In this document: one piece after another, positions 9,400 to 17,391 of the stretch
Layout: each line of letters begins with the position of its first letter
Position numbering within the stretch: the stretch's first letter is position 1
Source of the DNA: Fidelibacterota bacterium
GTDB taxonomy: Bacteria > Fidelibacterota > UBA8477 > JABMPR01
Length of the DNA stretch: 54,529 bases
NCBI GenBank assembly: GCA_016844955.1
Contig: JAERTH010000161.1
Location: forward strand, 1-54,529
Direction: 5' to 3'
The notes under the pieces: model-generated
Database searches by the model: none
What the model was told of the DNA's origin: nothing
The model's input: only the letters and a program-made list of their open reading frames with translations
Translations under genes and position numbers: made by a program

Positions 9400-11205
9400 T
9401 CATAAGATTTCAGCTTCATTTTCTGATTCATTGATATCGAGGATGATTTTTGCAATTTCACCCGTATGCAGATTGATCTGTTTCATCATTTCCATAAGCT
9501 CTGTGTACACTGCATGAGTTTCAACCGATTCATCTATGGCTGCATGCATTCTTTGCAGGTGAGATTCGCGATATTGTTGTTCCAGATTAAGGTATTTTTC
9601 TTCCTTGACCATAACCTTTTGCGCTCGCTTAGGATCAAGCTCAGAGAACGTTTTTTGAAGACGACTTATCTGTTTACATACCTTGTTATTGTACTTGGCC
9701 AGTTCCTTTTTACCCTCTTCGGAAAAATCAAGTTCCAGTGCACGCTTCTTTGCCACAAGCGGGCTTAGATTTCTTTCGATGGTATCGCCAATGGCCTCCA
9801 TATGATTGGAAATTGTTATCATTCCATACACTTCTTTTACCTGCGAGTCTGACAATTCCTCCTGCCCTACCTGCAATAAGTAGTTTTTGATCTTTTTATC
9901 AAGAAAATCGAGCTTCTTCTCCCTCATCTCAATGCCCTCCACCAGCGTGAGTTGAGGATGAATTTTGTCCATACCTGGATCATCTTCAAGAAAGGGATGG
10001 ATGAGTGAATCAAGCATTCGTCCAGTAATTTTTGCCATTCGGGCGATCTCTGACCTGGCAAGATCCAATGCCAGAGAAGGAGTTTCTACAGCGGATTCAT
10101 CCAGATGCCAGGTTGCAATTGTCAGATCTTTTTCATCTTCCACATCCGGGTAAAACTTCATGATGATTCTTGCAAAGAAACTGGTGAATGGAATAAAAGC
10201 CAACGCCAATCCTACATTGAAGATTGTATGAGCGTTAGCAATCTGTCGTGGCACAACAGCACTTAGCTGAGCCATTCCTTCTGCATCTGATGTGGGAGAG
10301 ATTGTTCGTATAAGATCCGCGAACCAAGGTATCCAGAAGATAAAGAGCAGGACCCCTGTCACTTTGAACAGGACGTGGGCCATGGCCACTCGCTTGGCTT
10401 CACGCGATGCACCAATACTGGCCAGGGCTGCAGTAATACAGGTCCCAATATTGGCACCCATAATCAATGGTATACCGGCATCCAAGGAAAGCAGGCCCTG
10501 TTGAGCCAGGACGATGACGATGCCGGTAAAAGCGCTACTGCTCTGTATAAGAGCGGTGAACGCCGCTCCAACCAGAAGACCCATAATTGGATTTTCCAGA
10601 TGGGATAATGTTGTTATAAAAGGCTCATAACTTCTAAGAGGATACATGGCATCGGACATGAGTTTCATGCCATAAAACAGAATACCAAATCCCAGGATTG
10701 ACTCACCCACATTTTTTTGACTATCACTCCGGCCAAACATCATCAAGCCGAAACCGATGGCTATCATAAGCAAGGCATAGTCAGTCAACTTGAATGCAAC
10801 AAGCTGGGCAGTGATTGTGGTCCCAATATCCGCACCCAAAATGACACCCAGGCTCTGGACAAAAGTCATGAGACCTGCCTGAACAAAACTAACCAGCATC
10901 ACAGTCGTAGCACTGCTACTCTGGATAATCATGGTTACAAAGGCACCAACCAACATTCCCATGTAACGGTTGTCGGTTAATGCAGATAAAATGGAGCGCA
11001 TCCGAGACCCGGCAGCTTTTTTCATGCCGGAGCTCATCTTTTCCATACCATATAGAAATAGAGCAAGGCCACCAAGCAGGGTCATGATGATCACCCACCA
11101 TGCGATTTCATCGGTCACGGTAGCATCAGCTCCCAGGGCGGAGTTGGCTGTGAGGGTCACAATCCCAAGAATCATGGAAGCTTTTTTCAGCAGGCATCTA
11201 ACCAT
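9400..11205 (-). CDS. Na/Pi cotransporter family protein with C-terminal PhoU-like domain (copy 2)
   Basis: This is a paralogue of the copies at 7616 and 21134, with the same two QSSSATT / QSSSAFT repeat motifs and the same PhoU-like helical tail ending in an acidic stretch. The start at 11205 (ATG, GAGG nine bases upstream) overlaps the last 8 bases of the PiT gene; a TTG at 11220 is the only longer alternative. The leader MVRCLLKKASMILGIVTLTANSALGAD looks like a cleavable signal, which is odd for a polytopic carrier but is shared in style by all three copies. Its position directly after PiT and DUF47 makes a phosphate role firm. Whether it imports or exports cannot be read from the sequence. 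Confidence 0.93.
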   Translation of the reverse strand: MVRCLLKKASMILGIVTLTANSALGADATVTDEIAWWVIIMTLLGGLALFLYGMEKMSSGMKKAAGSRMRSILSALTDNRYMGMLVGAFVTMIIQSSSATTVMLVSFVQAGLMTFVQSLGVILGADIGTTITAQLVAFKLTDYALLMIAIGFGLMMFGRSDSQKNVGESILGFGILFYGMKLMSDAMYPLRSYEPFITTLSHLENPIMGLLVGAAFTALIQSSSAFTGIVIVLAQQGLLSLDAGIPLIMGANIGTCITAALASIGASREAKRVAMAHVLFKVTGVLLFIFWIPWFADLIRTISPTSDAEGMAQLSAVVPRQIANAHTIFNVGLALAFIPFTSFFARIIMKFYPDVEDEKDLTIATWHLDESAVETPSLALDLARSEIARMAKITGRMLDSLIHPFLEDDPGMDKIHPQLTLVEGIEMREKKLDFLDKKIKNYLLQVGQEELSDSQVKEVYGMITISNHMEAIGDTIERNLSPLVAKKRALELDFSEEGKKELAKYNNKVCKQISRLQKTFSELDPKRAQKVMVKEEKYLNLEQQYRESHLQRMHAAIDESVETHAVYTELMEMMKQINLHTGEIAKIILDINESENEAEIL

Positions 11206-12298
11206 GAGCGGGAACCTCAATATCTATTGAATGGTGAATTTCAGTGTGATCGATTGTTTTAACCACTTGCTGGTCAAATACATTCTGAAGAAAAAAGAGA
11301 GAAATGAAGGAAATCCCGGCTGCAATAATGGGTGTTGTGACCCAACCGGAAGCAATTTTACCCAATACCCTAAAGCGTATCCCTCTGCCTCCATGTGCCA
11401 AGCCAATTCCTAAAACGCTTCCAATAACCACCTGAGAGCTGGACACAGGAACGAGAGGAATTGTAGGTAGGTTGTGAGCCAATAACCAGGCTTCGAGACC
11501 TTTTGAGGCAAACAGGAAGAGTACAATGGCTTGAGAAAGAACAACTACCAGTGCGGATTGTGGTGTAAGTTTGACTACCCCCTCACCTACTGTCTGCATC
11601 ACGCGCTTAGAGTAGGTAAATATTCCAACCGCAATGGCCAACCCACCTAACAGGAAAAGTTGTTCCACACCACTCACATCAAAGCCCCACAGGTTCATAT
11701 TTTCAAATGGAGCCACAGAAACAAAGACACCCATGACATTTCCAATGTTATTTGCTCCCAGGGAATACGCTCCAAAGGCACCAATCACAATCAACCCGAT
11801 TCGGGTGTAGGCATCGAGTCTAAAAATGTGGATTTTCCAGAACTCTAATATCTTTTTGAACAATTGGAAAAATACGTAGGAAAATCCCGCAGCCAGAACG
11901 GGACTCATGACCCAGGTGGAAGCAATTTTTGTTAAGGCATTTATATCAGTGGTTTTGCCGGCAAACATATTCCAACCGACAATGGCTCCTACAATAGCTT
12001 GACTGGTAGAAACTGGTAGGCTAAGCTTGGTCATCCAGAATACTGTCACTGCGGCTGCCAACGCTACCATAAAGGCACCAGCAATCATATCTACTGCACC
12101 CAGCTTCCCTAAGGTGTGTGTTGTGCCTGCACCTGAGATAACAGCACCAAGCACCACAAAAATACTGGCAACTATTGCAGCAGTATAAAATTTGACCATG
12201 CGGGTTCCAACGGCAGTCCCAAATATATTTGAGGCATCATTGGCACCCAGTGACCAACCCAGAAAGAGTCCACTGGAAAGGAAGAGCATAATCAGCAT
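11198..12298 (-). CDS. pit: PiT-family inorganic phosphate permease
   Basis: This is a low-affinity phosphate (metal-phosphate:H+ or Na+/Pi) transporter of the inner membrane. The duplicated PiT signature is clear: 'GANDASNIFGTAVGTR' near residues 18-33 and the second-repeat 'GANNIGNVMGVFVS', plus matching 'STSQAIVGAIVGW' and 'SSSQVVIGSVLGIG' segments. About ten membrane segments fit the 366-residue length, which is compact compared with the 500-residue E. coli PitA because the large central loop is missing. It starts one base after the DUF47 partner gene, the classical DUF47-pit pair, and its stop overlaps the next Na/Pi gene. The C-terminal tail is short and polar (HTEIHHSIDIEVPAHG). Confidence 0.95.
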   Translation of the reverse strand: MLIMLFLSSGLFLGWSLGANDASNIFGTAVGTRMVKFYTAAIVASIFVVLGAVISGAGTTHTLGKLGAVDMIAGAFMVALAAAVTVFWMTKLSLPVSTSQAIVGAIVGWNMFAGKTTDINALTKIASTWVMSPVLAAGFSYVFFQLFKKILEFWKIHIFRLDAYTRIGLIVIGAFGAYSLGANNIGNVMGVFVSVAPFENMNLWGFDVSGVEQLFLLGGLAIAVGIFTYSKRVMQTVGEGVVKLTPQSALVVVLSQAIVLFLFASKGLEAWLLAHNLPTIPLVPVSSSQVVIGSVLGIGLAHGGRGIRFRVLGKIASGWVTTPIIAAGISFISLFFLQNVFDQQVVKTIDHTEIHHSIDIEVPAHG

Positions 12299-12299
12299 A

Positions 12300-12941
12300 T
12301 CAGATGCTTCTCTTTATGGTATATATAGATAACCGGTCTGCTACATCCTCTGCTCTATCGGCTATGGTATCTATATGAAGTGCAAAATAACGGAGATGAA
12401 TCTTCTGGCTCAATTCCAATTTATCACTGGCAAAAATATTCCGCTTTAGATCCTCAGCTATGCGATCTGATTCCTTCTCAAAATGATAGACCTTATGTAG
12501 ATAATTTCGAACATTAAGTGGATCACGCATGAAGGCACGCAAGGCTTTCACCATTTCCTCCATGGCTTTTACAACGGACTTAGCTAATTCAATGTAGCCA
12601 GGTCTGAATTCCTCTGGAACCATGGGTCCTTCAATTGACATCTCAGAAAGGGTGTCCGTTGCCCGATCAATGACATCATCAGTGGTTTCCATCAGAGCCA
12701 GAATATCTCCCCGGGACTCAGGAACCAAGGTCTGTGTATATAGCTGGGTCTCAATATTTTTTCGAAGTTCGTCAGCCTCATGTTCCAAACGCCTTATTTG
12801 TTCAAGATGTCTTTCAAAATCATTGGCATCTTTATTCATGTAATTCTTTACACCACGTCTGAAAACGATACCTGCTTCCGATATTTTATCCAGAAAGGCA
12901 TCCATCTGGAGTTCAAGCCCTTTTGTTTTCTTGAAAATCAT
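12300..12941 (-). CDS. DUF47 / PhoU-divergent phosphate transport accessory protein
   Basis: This all-helical cytoplasmic protein of about 213 residues belongs to the TIGR00153/PhoU_div group encoded next to PiT permeases, where it is thought to modulate the permease. Visible features are long amphipathic helices with the acidic metal-binding-type repeats 'RLEHEADELRKNIE' and 'HFEKESDRIAEDLKRNIF' and a terminal 'DTIADRAEDVADRLS' helix, the E/D-x3-D pattern that binds metal clusters in PhoU proteins. The ATG at 12941 has AGGA six bases upstream and begins 13 bases after the TctA stop; a TTG extension to 12995 would overlap TctA by 41 bases and is not favoured. It is followed after one base by PiT. 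Confidence 0.9.
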   Translation of the reverse strand: MIFKKTKGLELQMDAFLDKISEAGIVFRRGVKNYMNKDANDFERHLEQIRRLEHEADELRKNIETQLYTQTLVPESRGDILALMETTDDVIDRATDTLSEMSIEGPMVPEEFRPGYIELAKSVVKAMEEMVKALRAFMRDPLNVRNYLHKVYHFEKESDRIAEDLKRNIFASDKLELSQKIHLRYFALHIDTIADRAEDVADRLSIYTIKRSI

Positions 12942-12954
12942 GTATTGTCCTAAA

Positions 12955-14430
12955 CTATTGTTTCTGTTTTCGAGCCTGGATAAATGGTACTGCAAAACTT
13001 GCCGCGGCTACTACCAACATTCCAAGACTGAGAGGTCTGGTAAAGAATACTGTCCATCCACCCATCATATTGGCGCGGATAAAATTGGTTTCAGCAATAT
13101 TCCCCAGGACCATTCCAAGGATAATTGGAGCAACGGGATAGTTATATCTTCGCAGGAGCCAACCGAACACACCAAATGCCAGACAGGCAGCCACATCAAA
13201 AAACGAATTTCTGACAGCAAAACTTCCAATTATGGATACGGCAAATATCAGTGGAAAGAGTACTGTTTTGGGAATGGTTGTAACTTTAATCCAGAGACGA
13301 CTGCCAAAGAACCCCAGAACCAGAAGTATAACATTGGCAAGTAGCAAACTAGCTAAAAGGCCATAAATAATGTCAGGGTTGGAGATGAATAATTGAGGAC
13401 CTGGTGTCAGGTCATGAATCATTAATGCACCGATAAGCACAGCCGTGGATGCACTCCCAGGAATTCCCAGGGTTAACAATGGAATCAAAGCGCCACCAAC
13501 AGAACTGCTGTTGGCTCCTTCTGCAGCTGCAACACCTTCCATACTACCATGGCCAAATTCTTCTGGCGTTTTACTTACCCGCTTGGCAACATCATAGGAG
13601 ATAAAGGCTGCGATGGTAGCCCCTGCACCAGGGAAGATTCCAATAATGGTTCCCATGAAAGAGGATCGCATAATAGTCGTTTTCAGCTTCCAATAAGCTT
13701 TGGCAGTAGGCCATTCCTGCTTACCTGCATCAACGGCACGAGTAGAGAAGTCCCCACCCTCCAATTGTTTGAATATTTCACTCAACGCAAATAATCCAAT
13801 CAACGCTGGGATAAGTGCAAACCCATCATAGAGGAAGGACAGTCCAAAGGTAAAGCGACTGACCCCTGATATGGGATCAATACCGATAGTATTTAGAAGC
13901 AAGCCAAACATGGCCGCGATAAAGGCTTTAATCCAGTTTTTGCCACCCAGGGAGGCAACCGTAGTCAGCCCGAAGATCGCCAGCGCGAAGTATTCTGCTG
14001 GATGGAACTTCAAGGCAAAATTTGCCAGGGGTCCAGAAAAGAATATCAGGATCAGTGTACCAATGATACCACCAACAGTAGAGGCCACGAGAGAGACTCC
14101 TAAAGCCAGTCCCGGTTTGCCTTTCTTAGTTAGTGGATACCCATCAAAAGCTGTCACCACTGAGGATGGTGTTCCTGGAGCATTAATGGTTACTGCAGTG
14201 ATTGATCCACCATAATTGGCAGCGATATAAATAGCGACCAATAAGATCAGTGCCAGGGTAGGTGACATAGCATAGGTAAACGGAACCAACAAGGCCACAC
14301 CCATGGATGGTGACAATCCCGGTGTTGCCCCAGCAACGATACCCATGGCAACGCCAAGCGTAATTGTGAGAATGGGGATAACACCCATTACAAATGCTAA
14401 ACCATCCCCTAAATTGCTTAATAATTCCAC
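12955..14430 (-). CDS. tctA: Tripartite tricarboxylate transporter large permease TctA
   Basis: This 491-residue inner-membrane permease with 11-12 hydrophobic segments forms the translocation path of a TTT system (secondary carriers that use a periplasmic binding protein, usually for citrate and other carboxylates). Family hallmarks are the N-terminal 'GIVAGATPGLSPSMGVALLVPFTY' region, 'YGGSITAVTINAPGTPSSVVTAFDGYPL', the central 'GIFPGAGATIAAFISYD' loop and 'LGIPGSASTAVLIGALMIHDL'. The two G-x-P-G-x-x-x-x motifs are the conserved TctA loops. It begins 11 bases after the TctC-TctB fusion gene, so all three TTT functions are supplied by two genes. The context with phosphate carriers is unusual for this family, usually found with carboxylate catabolism genes. 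Confidence 0.95.
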   Translation of the reverse strand: MELLSNLGDGLAFVMGVIPILTITLGVAMGIVAGATPGLSPSMGVALLVPFTYAMSPTLALILLVAIYIAANYGGSITAVTINAPGTPSSVVTAFDGYPLTKKGKPGLALGVSLVASTVGGIIGTLILIFFSGPLANFALKFHPAEYFALAIFGLTTVASLGGKNWIKAFIAAMFGLLLNTIGIDPISGVSRFTFGLSFLYDGFALIPALIGLFALSEIFKQLEGGDFSTRAVDAGKQEWPTAKAYWKLKTTIMRSSFMGTIIGIFPGAGATIAAFISYDVAKRVSKTPEEFGHGSMEGVAAAEGANSSSVGGALIPLLTLGIPGSASTAVLIGALMIHDLTPGPQLFISNPDIIYGLLASLLLANVILLVLGFFGSRLWIKVTTIPKTVLFPLIFAVSIIGSFAVRNSFFDVAACLAFGVFGWLLRRYNYPVAPIILGMVLGNIAETNFIRANMMGGWTVFFTRPLSLGMLVVAAASFAVPFIQARKQKQ

Positions 14431-14441
14431 AAGCAGACTCC

Positions 14442-15992
14442 CTAGAAGAGGTTTTCGAATAACATTCCCAATGGAAGGGGAACGTATAAGGTTTTATAAA
14501 AGACGACGTAAGAGAAAAGTATCCAGGATGATGCGATTATTATCGTATTGCGCCAATTTCTGTATCCAAGATAATAGAGCCCAACGATGATGAATGCGAA
14601 AGTGCTCAGAAAATATCCAAATACCTGCATCACAAAGAGGTAGACAATTAAAAATCCGATGAAACTGAGTACGATATCCACACGTGGTCCAGATTCAGCA
14701 ACACCATCTTTTTTTCTGAAGGTTTTAATCATCAGTAAAATATTAAGTGGTATAAGCATGGTGATCCAGAGACGAGGAACAGCCGCAGGACCCACGGCAG
14801 AGCTGGTAGGGAAATTCATGGACTGAACCAGAAATAGAATACTTACAACAAGGAAGAATCCAATGATCATGAAGCGTCCCAAAATGTCTGAGTAATTGGA
14901 TCTATACACACCATATGAACCTGATAGCCAGACTAGTAGAAGTATTACTGAAAGGATAATAAACTGCGATCCAGTAGCCATTTTTGCTAGAATACCGACT
15001 GCATCTCCTGGCAATATGTCACTCTTCTTCAAGTAGTATTCAAATACTTCGGCGTCTTCTTGAACAAGTTTCGAGAATTCAGGTTCAGCAATATAGGTAA
15101 CATCCAGTCCTCCCTTGGACCAGAACGATATCCAGTCCTCATCAGCAGTTACCTTTTTGAAAAGATCGTCGTACCATTCCACAACTTCATGTGGTGTGCC
15201 CTGTTTTAATGCAAATCCGCGCCACATGAATTCGTTTTCCAGACCGGACATCCCTAATTCCGTGAATGTTGGCACCTCAGGAAATGCCTCAAGTCGCTCA
15301 GGTGCAGACACTGCTGCGATAAATAGATCGGGATTTCCCAGAGCATCACGTGGATTGCCTACATAAGCAACTCCCTGCTCACCAAGCAGGGCCGCAAGTG
15401 CCTTGCCCCCGCTTTTGAAGGGAATCCACTTTGCATCGATGCCATATTTGTCCCAGATTTTAAGGGCTGTGACATGATCAAGTCCACCAGCGGCAGGTCC
15501 TACCCAGGTTTGATCACCTGGGATTGCCAATGCGTTCTCCACAATGTCTGGCCATTCGTGGATAGCCAGCTTGCGATTGGTTATGACGCACTCAGGATCG
15601 GCCATAAGCATAGCTGTCCAATGCAGTGCATCCAGGTAACCTTCTCCCCCGACCTGCACAAATTTGGCGATATTGGATTTGGTACAGGCGTAAAGATTAT
15701 ATCCATCTGCTGGTGCCTGAATAACTTTCTTCAGGGCAACAATTCCGCCAGCTCCTGGTTTGTTTTCAACCACGAAATTGACATCAACATATTTTGAGGC
15801 AATTCCTGCGAACTTCCTGGCGCTGATGTCAATCAGACCACCGGGGCCTGTATATACCACCACTTTGATGGGCTTGTCGGGAAATGCTGCATTGGCTTTT
15901 GGAGTGAAAATCAGGAGCCCCAACAGGATTAGGAGCAAACCTAAGCCCTTGAGTGTCATTTTCACTCGTTTATCATTGATGGATCTTTTCAT
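14442..15992 (-). CDS. TctC-TctB fusion: Bug-type binding protein joined to small TTT membrane subunit
   Basis: The first ~325 residues form a periplasmic Bug/TctC substrate-binding protein: signal peptide with cleavage after KANA, 'FPDKPIKVVVYTGPGG' (the typical phosphate-like or carboxylate-binding first loop), 'NKPGAGGIVALKKV' and 'DYNL'-like elements further on. The last ~180 residues carry about five hydrophobic segments like TctB/DUF1468, with 'FPTSSAVGPAAVPRLW' matching the TctB signature. Together the two halves replace separate TctC and TctB genes, and no separate tctB is found between this gene and tctA. The binding domain would thus be tethered to the membrane complex. An ATG at 15959 is an alternative start but gives a shorter leader. 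Sixteen bases separate it from the CYTH gene upstream. Confidence 0.88.
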   Translation of the reverse strand: MKRSINDKRVKMTLKGLGLLLILLGLLIFTPKANAAFPDKPIKVVVYTGPGGLIDISARKFAGIASKYVDVNFVVENKPGAGGIVALKKVIQAPADGYNLYACTKSNIAKFVQVGGEGYLDALHWTAMLMADPECVITNRKLAIHEWPDIVENALAIPGDQTWVGPAAGGLDHVTALKIWDKYGIDAKWIPFKSGGKALAALLGEQGVAYVGNPRDALGNPDLFIAAVSAPERLEAFPEVPTFTELGMSGLENEFMWRGFALKQGTPHEVVEWYDDLFKKVTADEDWISFWSKGGLDVTYIAEPEFSKLVQEDAEVFEYYLKKSDILPGDAVGILAKMATGSQFIILSVILLLVWLSGSYGVYRSNYSDILGRFMIIGFFLVVSILFLVQSMNFPTSSAVGPAAVPRLWITMLIPLNILLMIKTFRKKDGVAESGPRVDIVLSFIGFLIVYLFVMQVFGYFLSTFAFIIVGLYYLGYRNWRNTIIIASSWILFSYVVFYKTLYVPLPLGMLFENLF

Positions 15993-16008
15993 ATGATGTG
16001 TAGTCTAT

Positions 16009-16473
16009 TTACCAGTTCTTGAATGGGTGAGCAATTAGATTTGAATTGTAATATTTGGGATCCCCAGTTACTTCTTCACCGATCCAATCGGGTTTAGGGA
16101 ATTCCTGTTCTTCAGATTCGAGTTCTACCTCAGCAACGGTAAGTCCTTCGTTCTCACCATGGAATTCGTCAATTTCCCAGACAAATTCATCCATTTTTAC
16201 TTTATAACGATGTTTATCAATAATGGGTTGTTCGCACAACATATCCAGCAACTCATCAGCATCTTTGGCGGGTATTTCATATTCATATTCCAGGCGTGTG
16301 GCACCTTTGGTAATACCCTTAACTGTCATAAAACCGGCTTCGTCAATTGTGCGAACGCGAACAACTCGTTCCTTTTGACTATTGAGATATCCTTGCTTGT
16401 AGTGTGTTCCCTTGGCCAGTTCACGATAATCAGTGCCAGTGACCAGAAACTTACGTTCTATTTCTTGACCCAT
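16009..16473 (-). CDS. CYTH-domain protein (triphosphate tunnel metalloenzyme)
   Basis: This cytoplasmic 154-residue protein is a compact stand-alone CYTH domain of the type seen in inorganic tripolyphosphatases and short bacterial TTM proteins. The catalytic opening strand is complete (EIERKFLV, residues 4-11, giving E4, E6 and K8). It is followed by 'YLNSQKERVVRVR', 'FMTVKG', 'RLEYEYEIP' and a late 'VWEIDEF.G.NEGLTVAEVELESE' stretch, with the acidic metal ligands in alternation on the strands. Known members hydrolyse PPPi or NTPs with Mg2+ or Mn2+, so tripolyphosphatase is the best functional guess; a role as a sensor of oligophosphate is possible. It lies 3 bases after another CYTH-like gene in the sigma-54-type operon. 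Confidence 0.92.
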   Translation of the reverse strand: MGQEIERKFLVTGTDYRELAKGTHYKQGYLNSQKERVVRVRTIDEAGFMTVKGITKGATRLEYEYEIPAKDADELLDMLCEQPIIDKHRYKVKMDEFVWEIDEFHGENEGLTVAEVELESEEQEFPKPDWIGEEVTGDPKYYNSNLIAHPFKNW

Positions 16474-16476
16474 ATG

Positions 16477-17076
16477 CTAAACCTCAAATCCAACCATGCG
16501 ACGCATGGCTTTGATGTAGCTAATATTCTCATATCCACTCAACCCAAGCTTGGCAACAATAGAGAGCACCAGCTCTGGATCAGCATCCTCAACGGCAGTG
16601 GTACGAATTTCCTGACCATCAATAGTCAAATCTGCAAGTTCAACCGTGGCACCCTCAATCTTATAGCCATAACGTTTCTTAAAAACTCCCACAGCCTTAA
16701 GATCAGTATTGGTATCAACCATCTTGGAGATAAAGTCCTCGTAGGACCATTCTGTCGCACCTTTAGGGTCATAATCAACACCAGCGGCTTCGAAAACTTC
16801 TCGGGCTTCATCTTCTCCAATTGGAAAGGTAGCCTTCATGATTGGGAACCATTGTTCCAGATCATTTTCAACGGCTCTCAACACCTTGATGTCCATGAGC
16901 GAATCTCTTATTTTGACATTTTCACCGCTCTTTTTGGATAGAATGTAAACTTCACTGCTTTCCATAGAACGCGTACATTCGTGGGCTTTGATATTGTCCT
17001 CAGCCACACCAAATTCTTCTCCAAACGTTCGCCATTCCCAGCGAGGGATAATGGTTCCTAGTTCAATTTTAGCCAT
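16477..17076 (-). CDS. CYTH-like protein, first gene of the sigma-54 operon
   Basis: The 199-residue cytoplasmic protein starts with 'IPRWEWRTFGEEFG', then a divergent CYTH layout: 'SSEVYILSKKSGENVKIRDSL', 'DIKVLR', 'EQWFPIMKATFPI', an inserted helical part, then 'VFKKRYGY' and 'ATVELADLTIDGQEIRTTAVE' strands with charged residues in alternation. I take it as a CYTH-superfamily member in which the EXEXK opening strand is replaced by W-E-W-R. That change makes classic tripolyphosphatase chemistry less sure; ligand binding is an alternative. The AAAGGA ribosome site is present just upstream. It is the first gene after the 315-bp regulatory gap and is 3 bases from the canonical CYTH gene, so the two may act together. 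Confidence 0.7.
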   Translation of the reverse strand: MAKIELGTIIPRWEWRTFGEEFGVAEDNIKAHECTRSMESSEVYILSKKSGENVKIRDSLMDIKVLRAVENDLEQWFPIMKATFPIGEDEAREVFEAAGVDYDPKGATEWSYEDFISKMVDTNTDLKAVGVFKKRYGYKIEGATVELADLTIDGQEIRTTAVEDADPELVLSIVAKLGLSGYENISYIKAMRRMVGFEV

Positions 17077-17128
17077 GTCCTTTATATCCTTATGTTGGTT
17101 ATTTTTGAATTCTTAGACCTTATACTAA

Positions 17129-17145
17129 TCCAAAGGTTGTGCCAA
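17129..17145 (-). promoter_or_regulatory. Candidate sigma-54 (-24/-12) promoter
   Basis: Read on the minus strand the site is TTGGCACAACCTTTGGA. It matches the consensus TTGGCACG-N4-TTGCA at nearly every fixed position, with GG at -24, exactly ten bases, then GG in place of GC at -12. Transcription would start near 17118, about 40 bases before the ATG at 17076. An NtrC-type sigma-54 activator is encoded immediately upstream and two palindromes lie at activator distance. Confidence 0.7.
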
Positions 17146-17220
17146 AGCCATATATCAGTGTCTACTGCTGATAATATTGATGTTAGCGCTTTTCTATCTT
17201 ACGCGCATTCCGCCTATATC

Positions 17221-17256
17221 TGACGGTGTTTCGTCAAACATGACGATATTTCGTCA
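17221..17256. promoter_or_regulatory. Paired palindromic activator-binding sites (UAS)
   Basis: Two copies of TGACG-N6-CGTCA occur at 17221-17236 and 17241-17256. Their centres are 20 bp apart, so they face the same side of the helix. They lie about 110 and 130 bp upstream of the predicted start of the sigma-54-type promoter, the usual place for NtrC-family enhancer sites. The remainder of the 315-bp gap holds one further small inverted repeat (GCGTA-N4-TACGC at 17270-17283) and no gene. Confidence 0.7.
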
Positions 17257-17391
17257 GCTGTAAAGCAAAGCGTATGGTTACGCGAGTATGAACAAATTTA
17301 TTTCAGAGATGTTAGAATATGATTAGATATTGTAATCTTTGAGTGAAAGGTATACGTAAAAAGAGAAGTGTTTTAGATTTGATCTATATAG

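Noticed and set aside
12942..12995. TTG-started extension of the DUF47 protein
   Set aside because: It overlaps the TctA gene, whereas the ATG at 12941 has AGGA and leaves a 13-base gap typical of this operon.
17077..17391. A gene in the 315-bp gap before the CYTH operon
   Set aside because: No frame with a ribosome site or good length was found; the stretch is better explained by the sigma-54 promoter and operator palindromes.
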